Source of the DNA: DASRDS01 sp035570055
GTDB taxonomy: Bacteria > Gemmatimonadota > Gemmatimonadetes > Gemmatimonadales > Gemmatimonadaceae
Direction: 5' to 3'
Length of the DNA: 64,000 nucleotides
Assembly (NCBI GenBank): GCA_035570055.1
Contig: DATMLM010000063.1
Coordinates: 1 to 64,000, forward strand
Positions 32,636 through 41,072 of this stretch are shown piece by piece (within the stretch, counting starts at the first letter, position 1; the number at the start of each line of letters is the position of its first letter). The notes beneath the pieces were generated by a model. It did not search any database. It was not told the origin of the DNA and saw only the letters and a list, made by a program, of their open reading frames with translations. The position numbers and the translations under genes were made by a program.

Positions 32636-34480
32636 CTAGAGCGCGCCGGCCGCCTCGACGCCTTCACGCATGGGGTCGCGCTCCTGCGCGGCGTGCAGCC
32701 GGTAGTACGCGCCCCGCGCGGACAGGAGCACATCGTGCGTGCCGCGCTCGACGACTCGTCCGCGTTCCAGCACCAGGATCAGATCGGCGTGGCGCACCGT
32801 CGAGAGGCGGTGCGCGATGACGAACACCGTGCGGCCCGCGAGGAGCCGGTCGATCGCCTCCTGCACGAGGCGCTCGGATTCGGTATCGAGAGCCGACGTG
32901 GCTTCATCCAGAATCAAAATGGGCGGATCAACCAACAACGCCCGGGCAATCGCAATTCTTTGGCGCTGGCCCCCGGACAATCTCGTGCCTCGCTCACCCA
33001 GCGCCGTCTCATAGCCGTGTTCGAGCTCTGTGGTAAACCCGTGCGCGTTGGCGGCGCGGGCCGCGGCTATGATTTGATCATCACTGTAGGCGCCTTCGGC
33101 GCCATACGCGATGTTGTTCTTGACGGTGTCGTTGAACAGCACCGTGTCCTGACTCACGATGCCGGTCAGTGCGCGCAGGGAGCGCAGAGAGATATCCAGA
33201 GAGTCGACGCCATCGACCAAGATCCGGCCCGAGGTCGGTTGATAGAATCGCGGGATCAGGTCCACCAGCGTGCTTTTCCCCGCGCCACTCGGACCAACTA
33301 AAGCAACGACATCGCCTTTGCGAGCGGTGAACGAGACATCGGTGAGGACCGGGTCGTCGGCCGAGTAGGCGAACGAGACGTGATCGAAGACGACGCTGTC
33401 CCGGAGGCCATCGACGGTGCGGGTGCCGCGATCGAGGACGGTCTCCGGAGTTTCGTCGAGAATGCTGAACACCCGGTCCGCAGCCGCCGACGAGGTCGTC
33501 GCGGTTGCCCAGAGCTGCGTGAGCTGCTTGAGCGGCTGCAGCAGCCGCATGACGACCGACAGAAAGACAATGAGCTGCGATGCCTGCAAGGTCCCCGCGA
33601 CCAGGACTTGCCGGGCACCGATCCAGAGGAGGCCGACGGCAACGGCGGTGCCGAGCGTCTCGGTGATCGGCTGCGAGAGCAGCGCGTGGTTGGTCAATTT
33701 GACCATCTCGCGCGAATACCGCGTGCTGGCCTCCACGAACCGCCGTTCTTCGTACGGCTCGGCGCCGAACGACTTGACGAGGCGCATACCGCTCACCGAC
33801 TCCTGCACCACGCTCATCATCTCGCCGTAGTCGTTGCGCGTCCGCCGCGCGCCTTTGCGGAGCCGGCGGAGGAGCGGCTGCAACGCGCCAATGATCGCCG
33901 GCGCGACGACGAGCGCCAGCAACGTCAGGTGCGCCGAGATGGCGAACAGGAAGCAGATGTAGGCGATGATCAGCGAGGAGTTCTGCAACCCCTGCGTGAC
34001 GATCTGCGTGATCAGCGCTTTGGTGAGATCGGTGTCGGTCAGGACCTTGGTGAGGATCTGGCCGGCGCGGGTGCGCGTGAAGTAGCGAAGCGGCAAACGC
34101 TGCAGGTGCGCGTAGACCGCGTTCCGCATGTCGCGCACCACGTACTCTTGGAGCTGGGCGCCGAGGGTCCCGCCGCGCCAGGCGAACACGTTCTTGAGCG
34201 CGACGGTGGCGACGATAATCAAGATGACGATCTCGAGCGACCGCATCTTGTCGGTCGGATCGAGCAGCGTGCCGATCGTCACGCCCAGGATCTTGGAGAG
34301 CCAGCCACTATTGGGCGGCAACAGCGTCTTGAGCCCGAACAGCGCGTTCAAGAACGGGATCAAGAGCGCGAACGCGTAGGCGTCGAGTACCGCCGCCGCC
34401 ATGCTGCACGCCACGGCCGACGCCATGCGCCAGGCGTGCGGCCGGAGGAAGCTCAGGAGGCGGCGGTTGACTGCTTTCAC
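32636..34480 (-). CDS. MsbA-type ABC exporter (permease fused to ATPase)
   Basis: 614 residues. Six membrane helices occupy about residues 15-315. The ATPase domain has Walker A GPSGAGKSTL, Q-loop, signature LSGGQRQRIAIARAL, Walker B ILILDEATSALD and a switch His in VIAHRLSTV. Half-transporters of this type flip lipid A-core or other lipids across the inner membrane. Its neighbours, an LpxL-like acyltransferase and two glycosyltransferases, favour a lipid A/LPS cargo. ATGA-coupled to the PorX-like gene upstream. Confidence 0.89.
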   Translation of the reverse strand: MKAVNRRLLSFLRPHAWRMASAVACSMAAAVLDAYAFALLIPFLNALFGLKTLLPPNSGWLSKILGVTIGTLLDPTDKMRSLEIVILIIVATVALKNVFAWRGGTLGAQLQEYVVRDMRNAVYAHLQRLPLRYFTRTRAGQILTKVLTDTDLTKALITQIVTQGLQNSSLIIAYICFLFAISAHLTLLALVVAPAIIGALQPLLRRLRKGARRTRNDYGEMMSVVQESVSGMRLVKSFGAEPYEERRFVEASTRYSREMVKLTNHALLSQPITETLGTAVAVGLLWIGARQVLVAGTLQASQLIVFLSVVMRLLQPLKQLTQLWATATTSSAAADRVFSILDETPETVLDRGTRTVDGLRDSVVFDHVSFAYSADDPVLTDVSFTARKGDVVALVGPSGAGKSTLVDLIPRFYQPTSGRILVDGVDSLDISLRSLRALTGIVSQDTVLFNDTVKNNIAYGAEGAYSDDQIIAAARAANAHGFTTELEHGYETALGERGTRLSGGQRQRIAIARALLVDPPILILDEATSALDTESERLVQEAIDRLLAGRTVFVIAHRLSTVRHADLILVLERGRVVERGTHDVLLSARGAYYRLHAAQERDPMREGVEAAGAL

Positions 34481-36045
34481 CGTCGCGGCGTCAGCAGCGC
34501 GACGGGGAGAATCACTTCTTCGGGCGTGACGCCCCCGTGCAAGAATGAGCCGCGATACCGGCTCTGATATTCTCTGAGCTTTGTCGGATAGACAAAGAAC
34601 GTGTCGCCAGCCGCGAGCAGCGTGTTGGCACCCAATCCCCGCCTCGGCAATCTCAACGCATCGGCATTCGGGAACAACAACGCATGCTCCGCGTGTTCGG
34701 CCCGGACGTCCTCGCCGAACTTATATCTCAAATTCGCCGTCGCATCGCGCTTCGCGTACACCGTCGCTGGCGTCTGGCAATGAATCGAACCGTGGTCGCT
34801 CGTCAGCAAGACAGAAATCTTCCGGCGCGCCGCTTCTTTCAACACCGAGAACAACGCCGACCGCTGGAACCACTGGCGCGTGAGCTGCCGCAGCGCGATT
34901 TCGTCGCGCGCCACTTCGTAAAGAATAGCGGATTCGCTGCGGCCGTGAGTCAAGAGATCGACGAAATTGAAGACGAACGCACTCACGCCTTCCGGCGCGA
35001 TGGCCGCATTGACGCGGCGATCCAGTTCATCCGAGTCGACGGCCGTAGAGATCTTCTGGTAACGCACCGGGACGGAGCGCCCCAACTCTTTGAGATTCGC
35101 CTCGAGCAGGTCCCGCTCGTGGGCGTTGAGCGACTCGTCTTCCCTATCGCCCGGGCCCCACCAATCCGGGAACCGCGCGGCGATCTCGCCCGGAAAGAGA
35201 CCACTGAACAATGCGTTGCGCGAATAGGGTGTAGCCGTGGGAAGTACGGCGAAATGATAGTTGACGTCGACGTCGAACAGCGGAGCGAGCAATGGTGCCA
35301 AGACGAGCCATTGGTCGAGCCGCAAACAGTCGACGACGACGAACACCGCGGCTTTCTCGCGCGACAAGATCGGCGTCAGAAATTCGCTGATCACGTCCAC
35401 CGAGAGCGGCGGCCGATCGCCTTCGAGATTGCGGAGCCAACCCGGATATGCCTCCATCATGAACGCCGCGAACTCGCGGTGCATGTCGGCGTACAGGCCG
35501 TGGAGCGACTCGTAGAGCCCTGTCTCCCCGGCAGCAGCCAGATCGACGTCCCAAGACATCAACTCGCTGTACCGCGCGATCCACCCGCGCCAATCGAGCG
35601 GGCGCGCTCGCTCGAGCTCGATCGACCGGAATCGCTCGACGAACCGCCGGGCCAGCGCTTGCTGGCGGATCCGCGGCCCCTCGAGAATGCGGCGCACGAC
35701 GGTCAGGACCTGCCGCGGGTTGATCGGCTTGATCAAATAGTCACGAATGTTGGCGCCGATCGCCTCGTTCAGCGTCGCGTCTTCCTCGCTTTTCGTGACC
35801 ATGACGACGGGCAACGCCGGGCTGATCGCCTGCAGCTCGCGGTAGACCTCGAGTCCGCGTTTCCCAGGCATCTGTTCATCGAGCAGAACGATGTCGAACG
35901 GCCGGCGGCGGAGGAGCTCGACGGCGTCGTCCGCGTTCGTTGCGGCCTCGACGTCGTAGCCGCTCTCCCGAAGGAAAATCCGGTGGGATTCCAGGAGTTC
36001 GGCCTCGTCATCGACCCACAAAACGGCCTTGGGACTCGGTGCCAT
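34477..36045 (-). CDS. PorX-like response regulator with PglZ/alkaline-phosphatase-type domain
   Basis: 522 residues from ATG 36045, giving the receiver start APSPKAVLWVDDEAELL. Receiver about 1-125: DDE, phosphoacceptor Asp in IVLLDEQMPGKRG, Lys in YLIKPIN. The rest is a PglZ-type metal-hydrolase domain: VFVVVDCLRLDQW (metal Asp), LPTATPYSRNALFSGLFPG (catalytic Thr region), and LTSDHGSIHC (metal Asp/His). PorX of Bacteroidota has this architecture, regulates type IX secretion and acts as a phosphodiesterase. Here it heads an envelope-lipid operon (msbA, glycosyltransferases, lpxL). A TACATT hexamer (36056-36061) lies 10 bases before the start. Confidence 0.85.
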   Translation of the reverse strand: MAPSPKAVLWVDDEAELLESHRIFLRESGYDVEAATNADDAVELLRRRPFDIVLLDEQMPGKRGLEVYRELQAISPALPVVMVTKSEEDATLNEAIGANIRDYLIKPINPRQVLTVVRRILEGPRIRQQALARRFVERFRSIELERARPLDWRGWIARYSELMSWDVDLAAAGETGLYESLHGLYADMHREFAAFMMEAYPGWLRNLEGDRPPLSVDVISEFLTPILSREKAAVFVVVDCLRLDQWLVLAPLLAPLFDVDVNYHFAVLPTATPYSRNALFSGLFPGEIAARFPDWWGPGDREDESLNAHERDLLEANLKELGRSVPVRYQKISTAVDSDELDRRVNAAIAPEGVSAFVFNFVDLLTHGRSESAILYEVARDEIALRQLTRQWFQRSALFSVLKEAARRKISVLLTSDHGSIHCQTPATVYAKRDATANLRYKFGEDVRAEHAEHALLFPNADALRLPRRGLGANTLLAAGDTFFVYPTKLREYQSRYRGSFLHGGVTPEEVILPVALLTPRR

Positions 36046-36055
36046 CGTACTGCGC

Positions 36056-36078
36056 AATGTACCCGCACGCCGTACATT
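36056..36078. promoter_or_regulatory. Divergent -10 elements between the PorX-like gene and an unknown gene
   Basis: Both strands carry the same hexamer, TACATT. On the minus strand it is at 36056-36061, 10 bases before ATG 36045. On the plus strand it is at 36073-36078, 6 bases before GTG 36085. Both transcripts would have leaders of zero to three bases. The elements face apart and sit 11 bases from each other, so polymerases bound to the two would compete. Confidence 0.42.
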
Positions 36079-36084
36079 CGTCAT

Positions 36085-36489
36085 GTGTTCTCGCTGAGCA
36101 CTCATTCGCGACCACCTTATGCTGTCCGAGAGACGCCGTTTCGGTTTCCGGCGTTAGCCGCGCTCGCCGGCCGTGGACAGATCGGCGGCGATCGCGAGGT
36201 CGCGCTGGCCGCGTTTACGACCGCGCGATTGGTGAACGGTTTGCTACCCCCGAACGCGCTGCCGGCTCCAGCGCGCGCGGCGCGAGCGACCGCGGCTCGT
36301 CAGTGGTTGTCGGCTCTGGCATTGCCGCAGGCGCTTCGGGCGTCGTTTGCGCGACTCGCCGATGCCACCGCCGCGGATTCCGGCGACGTGAGAGTGGCAT
36401 TCCGTGCCGTGATCGACACGGCTGGGCCGCTGCTCGATGCGCCGTGCCGGGCTGAGCTGGAGCGGCTGTTCAGCGACCTAGAACCGTAG
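36085..36489 (+). CDS. Protein of unknown function divergent from the PorX-like gene
   Basis: 134 residues from GTG 36085, supported by the TACATT element 6 bases upstream. The long open frame reaching back to 34684 is antisense shadow of the PorX-like gene. The chain opens FSLSTHSRPPYAVRETPF with Arg/Phe/Pro, then becomes Ala-rich amphipathic helix (REVALAAFTTARLVNGLLPP and ALPQALRASFARLADATAA). No signal peptide, membrane span or known motif is seen. It overlaps the convergent decarboxylase end by 20 bases. Confidence 0.62.
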   Translation: MFSLSTHSRPPYAVRETPFRFPALAALAGRGQIGGDREVALAAFTTARLVNGLLPPNALPAPARAARATAARQWLSALALPQALRASFARLADATAADSGDVRVAFRAVIDTAGPLLDAPCRAELERLFSDLEP

Positions 36490-37837
36490 CGCCGATCGCG
36501 ACCACTGCGTCGACGAGCGCATCCAGATCGTCACGGCGCGTGCGGTGATTGGTGATGGCGCAACGGATCGCATATCGGCCGGACACCTTCGTTCCTGACG
36601 GCACCGCCACACCGGTCTCTTGCAAGCGGAGCAGGATCTCTTCGTTGACCGCATCGTCACCGGGCGCGTAGCGAAAGCAGACGACATTGAGCGCGACCGG
36701 CGCGAGGCGTTCGAGCAGTGGCTCGGCATCGATCCGTTCGGCCAGATAGCGCGCTTGCTCGACGTTCTCCTCGATCTTCCGCGCGAGTGCATCGGTGCCA
36801 TAAGCCTTGAAGGACATCCAGACCTTGAGCGCCTTGAATCCGCGCGTGAGCTCGATGCCGCGCTCGGCAAATGGGATTCCGCCCGCGATGACACCACGCG
36901 TGGTCGGCGCCAAGTAATTCGCGCTGGTCGCAAACGTCGAACGGACTCGCTCGGCGTCGCGCACCAATACACACGCGCACTCGAACGGGAGATAGCCCCA
37001 TTTGTGCAGATCAAACCCCACGGAGTCCGCTCTCTCGAGTCCCGCGACCAGCGGCTTGAGTGTTGTCGAGAGTGACAGCAATGCACCGAAGGCGCCATCG
37101 ACGTGGAACCACACGCCCGCTTCATGGGCGATGTCAGCCATCGCATTGAGGTCATCGATGGCACCCGTGTTCACCGTCCCAGCCGTCCCGATGATCGCGA
37201 ACGGACGTGTCGTCTGTATCGCCCGGCGTAATGCATCGAGTGAGATACGGTCATCAGGTCCGACCGGGATTTCTTGGTACGAGAGCTTGAGCAACTTGAC
37301 CGTTTTCTTCGCCCAGCTGTGCGTCTCGGTCGAGCCGTAGCAGATGGTGCTCGAGGACGAGTGCTGGGCGACGGCGAGAGCGAGCAGGTTCGCCATCGAC
37401 CCGCCGGAGACGAACAACCCGCTCGCATCACGTGGAAAGCCGAGGAGCTCGGCGAGCCAGTCGATCACTCGTTGTTCGACCAAAGCAGGCGCCTGGTCAA
37501 ACCCCGCCATGTGCGGATTGATGCCGGCAGCGAGCATGTCGGCCATCATACCCAAAGGCGTGCCGTTGCCCTGGACCCAGCCCCAAAAGCGAGGGTGCAG
37601 ATTTCCATTCGTGTACGGCATGACGTTGGCGACAAAGTCCTCGTACACGTCTGCATCACCCTGACCGGCCCGTGGGACGGGTTCCGTGCTGAGTATGCGC
37701 CGCACCTCGGCCGGCATGCACCGCCAGGCGGGTTGCTCGCGCAGGGTCGAGAGATGATCGAGCATGTCGTCCACCATGCGATGGGCGAGCGCCCGAAATT
37801 CCCCCCAGTCAACGGGATCGAATGGCATGAACGACAC
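36470..37837 (-). CDS. Group II pyridoxal-dependent decarboxylase (aromatic-L-amino-acid type)
   Basis: 455 residues from 37837; ATG 37828 (MPFDPVDWGEF) is equally likely. Family motifs: YTNGNLHPRFWGWVQGNGTPLG at the N-terminal substrate loop, SGGSMANLLAL, HVDGAFGALL, and PLP lysine in DLHKWGYLPFECA. Related enzymes decarboxylate tryptophan, tyrosine, phenylalanine, glutamate or valine-like substrates. The particular substrate cannot be told. It overlaps the upstream M48-like gene by about 20-29 bases. Confidence 0.88.
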   Translation of the reverse strand: MSFMPFDPVDWGEFRALAHRMVDDMLDHLSTLREQPAWRCMPAEVRRILSTEPVPRAGQGDADVYEDFVANVMPYTNGNLHPRFWGWVQGNGTPLGMMADMLAAGINPHMAGFDQAPALVEQRVIDWLAELLGFPRDASGLFVSGGSMANLLALAVAQHSSSSTICYGSTETHSWAKKTVKLLKLSYQEIPVGPDDRISLDALRRAIQTTRPFAIIGTAGTVNTGAIDDLNAMADIAHEAGVWFHVDGAFGALLSLSTTLKPLVAGLERADSVGFDLHKWGYLPFECACVLVRDAERVRSTFATSANYLAPTTRGVIAGGIPFAERGIELTRGFKALKVWMSFKAYGTDALARKIEENVEQARYLAERIDAEPLLERLAPVALNVVCFRYAPGDDAVNEEILLRLQETGVAVPSGTKVSGRYAIRCAITNHRTRRDDLDALVDAVVAIGATVLGR

Positions 37838-39308
37838 TTGGCCCGTAGGTAATGATCAGTCGGGACACGCCATAGATGGCGAGCAGAAACAACATCATGA
37901 ATAGTAGATCGAGCATCATGATGAGCACGAGTGCAACCGCCAGCAGCCCGACTATGAGCACAAGAAATGGCCCGAGCAGCGCCGTCATCAGAATGGCGCC
38001 GACGAGCGACGGCTTGCGCGTCGTATCCGCGATGCGCGCACCCATGGCGCGCAGCGCTGTGAGCCGCCGCTCGGCGCTCACGTTCATGGACCGGGAGAGC
38101 GCGGTCACGCTCGAGGCGTCGTCGCCGCTGGATGACCCCCACCAGGCCGCGAACAAGTGGGAGACCGGCCCGGCCTTCGGAACCGCAACCGGAAAATGGC
38201 GCAACCGCTCGACCGCGGAGGCCAGGCCATCGGGGTTCCGCGTCAGCTGCACCGCCGTCGCATCGGCGAGGAGCTGACGGCGCTTCCACATCGCGCCGAT
38301 CAGTTGACCCACGAACAGTCCGCTCGACAAGCCGACAATCATGTCGATGGACATCGCCGACCATTGAATCGGGAGCGTGATGAGCGTGAGGCAGCCGCTG
38401 TTCCGGTGGCGGCTCGTGAAGCGGTCGATGTCTTCGCTCGAATCAGCGGCGCGCGCCAGTGATGTCATGACCGCGTCTTGCTCCGACGCGCCGTGCGGCA
38501 GAATCGCGAGACGCACGAACCGGAATAGAATGCGCCACGCACGGAATCCGAACAGCGCATTGAGCAGCAGGCTGACCACGCCCATCGTCTGATAGATCGA
38601 CAGAATGATGAGCGCGATCTTGAGATCGCCGTTGCCGACCGCGCCGATCAATCGGCCAATGATCGCCTGCGTCTCGTCCCGACCCAATCCATCCAATAGC
38701 GGTCGCGTGACGACGATCGTCGCGTCAGCGATCGACCAGCCCACGGCGGCGGCATTGGTCGCATCGCCTGCCGCCGCCGCATCGAGGAGCATGACGCGCG
38801 GTGGCGGAACACCCGCGGCAATCGCCATCTCCTCGACGAGGTTCATGAGCTGTCGCTCTTCGAAGTCGTTGAGGTTCGGATCCCGTGCTCCGAGCGTCAA
38901 CAGCACTCCGCCGACTCCGGCTCGACGGAACACCACGCGGATCATGGCCCAAAAACCCAAGAGCAGAATCGCTCCCGGCACGACCAGGATCGTCGAGACG
39001 GTCAGGAGCTCGCGGAGCGGTACGACGACGTGCTTGCCGCCGAGGAAGGCCAGGACGTGGGGGAAGAGCAACGGCACATCGTGAAGCTGCGCCAGCCAAC
39101 GCGCATTCGTCGCCTCTCCGACAACGAGCGCGACGGCATAGAGCAAGGGCGTGATCAGAATGCTGAGCGGTAGGCCTGTCAGGAAAACCGCCGCGATCGC
39201 CGCCGCCGAGAAACGCCAACTGGCACGCCGGTGCCGGCGTTGCATCGTGAAGAACGTGACCCGGTCTACGGGACCGGGGATCGGCTTATACGGGGACTGG
39301 GCAGCCAC
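37809..39308 (-). CDS. Membrane protein of the M48 (HtpX) peptidase family without zinc ligands
   Basis: 499 residues from GTG 39308; start uncertain (GTG 39314 is also possible). Architecture follows M48: N-terminal membrane spans, then AIAAGVPPPRVMLLD, NAAAVGWSIADATIVVT, a central domain and C-terminal spans. The catalytic segment, normally DELxAVxAHELAH, reads DETQAIIGRLIGAVGNGD, so HExxH is RLIGA. The third-ligand region, normally EFxAD, reads QLLADATAVQLTRNP, losing Glu. All three zinc ligands are gone although the flanks are well conserved. It is probably a pseudo-peptidase acting as scaffold or regulator of a paralogue. Confidence 0.8.
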   Translation of the reverse strand: MAAQSPYKPIPGPVDRVTFFTMQRRHRRASWRFSAAAIAAVFLTGLPLSILITPLLYAVALVVGEATNARWLAQLHDVPLLFPHVLAFLGGKHVVVPLRELLTVSTILVVPGAILLLGFWAMIRVVFRRAGVGGVLLTLGARDPNLNDFEERQLMNLVEEMAIAAGVPPPRVMLLDAAAAGDATNAAAVGWSIADATIVVTRPLLDGLGRDETQAIIGRLIGAVGNGDLKIALIILSIYQTMGVVSLLLNALFGFRAWRILFRFVRLAILPHGASEQDAVMTSLARAADSSEDIDRFTSRHRNSGCLTLITLPIQWSAMSIDMIVGLSSGLFVGQLIGAMWKRRQLLADATAVQLTRNPDGLASAVERLRHFPVAVPKAGPVSHLFAAWWGSSSGDDASSVTALSRSMNVSAERRLTALRAMGARIADTTRKPSLVGAILMTALLGPFLVLIVGLLAVALVLIMMLDLLFMMLFLLAIYGVSRLIITYGPSVVHAIRSR

Positions 39309-39497
39309 CGGCACGCCCCAATCTGACCGCCGCTCCGCGGCGCGTCGAGCATCGCTGCGCGTTGCTCGACTGGTTTGTTCGCCTCCGAGGGGCAAAACCC
39401 AACTACGCCCCCCCGACCCCCCAATACGCAGCGCAGCGGATCACTCGTGCGGCTCGTCAGCTCTCTCAACGCTGACTTCCCGGACTCACCGTCGTCT
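39309..39497. other. Intergenic region between the M48-like gene and the DnaB-like ATPase
   Basis: About 190 bases between divergent genes, the longest gap in the window. It contains runs of C (near 39411-39422) but no clear TANNNT element placed near either start, no inverted repeat that I can see, and no small reading frame with convincing features. Its promoters are not recognisable by eye. Confidence 0.5.
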
Positions 39498-40313
39498 ATG
39501 GGCGTGAGCCGGCCGCCCGACATTTCGCCTCTATCCCAGTTGCTGCGCCGGATCGACGGCCTCGCCGACGGGGCGCCGGCGGGAGACACCGTCCCCACGG
39601 GCTTCGGGACCGTGGACAAAATGCTCGGCGGCGGCCTCCGGACAGGCGACCTGGTCGTTCTCGGCGGCGATGTCGGTAGCGGCAAGTCGGCGCTGGCACT
39701 CGGCATCGCGATGCGGGCGGCCATGCGCGGTTCCGTCGTGCGGTACTACTCGGGCGAGATGGCGCCTGAACGCGTGTACGAGCGCATGTTGGCCATCGAG
39801 GGCCGCGCACGAATCGATGACCTGAGACATGGTGCGTTGGACGACGCCACGCGCGCAGGGGTCGCCGCGGCGACGCTGCGTATGCGGGACGTGGCGCTCA
39901 TGGTCGACCGGCTGCCGGTGGACGTCGGCGGCGCGCTTCGCGCGGTCGAGGGATTGAAGCTCGGCATCATCGACTCGTTGCAAGGGCTGGGCGAGGGTGA
40001 AGACGCCGTGCGTGGGCTCAAGGCGACAGCGGTCGAGTTGGGGATCGTGCTGCTGGTGACGGCTCATGTGCCCGGGCTGGATAGAAACCGGGCAGACCCC
40101 CGGCCAACGCTCGACGACTTCGGCTCAAAACACACCGTGAAGCAACACGCCGACATAATTCTCGGGCTGTTCCGCGAGGAGATGTACGGCGGCGGGCAGG
40201 CGGTCGAAGGCGCGACCGAGCTCTCGGCCCTCAAGAACCGGGGTGGGCCGACCGGGTACATCGACCTCTATTTCTATAAGCAGTGGCTGCGGTTCGAGGA
40301 TCTGCTGGATTAG
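39498..40313 (+). CDS. DnaB-like RecA-fold ATPase without an N-terminal primase-binding domain
   Basis: 271 residues from ATG 39498; GTG 39447 in the same frame is an alternative. RecA-type core: PTGFGTVDKMLGGGLRTGD, Walker A in LGGDVGSGKSALALG, a Walker B-like IIDSLQGL, and a C-terminal PTGYIDLYFYKQWLRFED resembling replicative-helicase C-domains. Without the DnaB N-terminal domain it is unlikely to be the replicative helicase. It may be a RadA/KaiC-like or recombination-associated ATPase. It precedes yebC-ruvC-ruvA. Confidence 0.78.
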   Translation: MGVSRPPDISPLSQLLRRIDGLADGAPAGDTVPTGFGTVDKMLGGGLRTGDLVVLGGDVGSGKSALALGIAMRAAMRGSVVRYYSGEMAPERVYERMLAIEGRARIDDLRHGALDDATRAGVAAATLRMRDVALMVDRLPVDVGGALRAVEGLKLGIIDSLQGLGEGEDAVRGLKATAVELGIVLLVTAHVPGLDRNRADPRPTLDDFGSKHTVKQHADIILGLFREEMYGGGQAVEGATELSALKNRGGPTGYIDLYFYKQWLRFEDLLD

Positions 40314-40316
40314 ATT
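40311..40316 (+). promoter_or_regulatory. Candidate -10 element (TAGATT) for yebC
   Basis: TAGATT lies 6 bases before the yebC ATG (40323) and includes the TAG stop codon of the upstream ATPase gene. The message would start at the ATG. No Shine-Dalgarno sequence is present in the 9-base gap. Confidence 0.45.
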
Positions 40317-40322
40317 TGTGGC

Positions 40323-41066
40323 ATGGCCGGCCACAGTAAATGGAAACAAATCAAGCACTACAAGGCCGCGACCGACGCCAAGCGCGGAGCGCAGTTCACG
40401 AAGCTGATTCGTGAGATCACGATCGCGGCCAAAGTCGGTGGCGGCGACCCGGCGGGTAACCCGCGTCTTCGGACCGCCATCGAGAACGCCAAAGCCGCCT
40501 CGATGCCAAAGGACAACATCGAACGCGCCGTCAAGAAGGGCACCGGGGAGCTCGAGGGCGTCGATTATACCGACGTGATGTACGAGGGCTTCGGGCCTGG
40601 CGGCGTGGCACTGTTGATCCAAGCGGTCACCGATAACCCGACGAGAACAGTCGCCGAGGTCCGGCATAAGCTCTCCCGCGGCGGCGGCAATCTCGGCGCG
40701 ACGAACTCGGTGGCGTGGATGTTCGAGCGCAAAGGGCAGATCAGCATCGATGCCGCGGGCCGCGACGAAGACGCGACGCTGGAAGCGGCGCTCGACGCAG
40801 GGGCCGTGGATGTCGAGCGCGAGGGTGATCTGTTTGTCGTGACGACGGATCCCGCGTCGCTTGGCACCGTCAAGGGAGCGCTCGAGGCCCATGGCATCCC
40901 GGCAAAAGACGCCGAGCTGGCGTGGGTGCCGAAGAATACCGTGCGCGTGGAGGGCAAGACCGCGGAGTCGTTGCTCAGGCTCCTCGAGGAGCTCGAGGAC
41001 CTCGACGACGTGCAGCGGGTCGAGGCCAACTTCGACATGGACGTGCCGGACCTCGCCGGCGCGTAA
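40323..41066 (+). CDS. YebC/PmpR-family protein
   Basis: 247 residues, full length. Signature MAGHSKWKQIKHYKAATDAKRGAQF is split here at GHSKWKQIKHYKAA and KRGAQFTKLIREI. Then GGNPAGNPRLRTAIENA-type sequence (here GGDPAGNPRLRTAIE) and VMYEGFGPGGVALL. Members act as transcriptional regulators or as translation factors at polyproline stretches. Location upstream of ruvC-ruvA is the common bacterial arrangement. Confidence 0.94.
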   Translation: MAGHSKWKQIKHYKAATDAKRGAQFTKLIREITIAAKVGGGDPAGNPRLRTAIENAKAASMPKDNIERAVKKGTGELEGVDYTDVMYEGFGPGGVALLIQAVTDNPTRTVAEVRHKLSRGGGNLGATNSVAWMFERKGQISIDAAGRDEDATLEAALDAGAVDVEREGDLFVVTTDPASLGTVKGALEAHGIPAKDAELAWVPKNTVRVEGKTAESLLRLLEELEDLDDVQRVEANFDMDVPDLAGA

Positions 41067-41072
41067 GCCGTT

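Noticed and set aside
34684..36084. Plus-strand frame in phase with the 134-residue gene
   Set aside because: This part is antisense to the PorX-like gene. The TANNNT element and composition change place the real start at 36085.
39411..39422. C-rich run as a functional repeat
   Set aside because: It is a short homopolymer-like stretch in an intergenic region with no copies nearby. Nothing supports a function.
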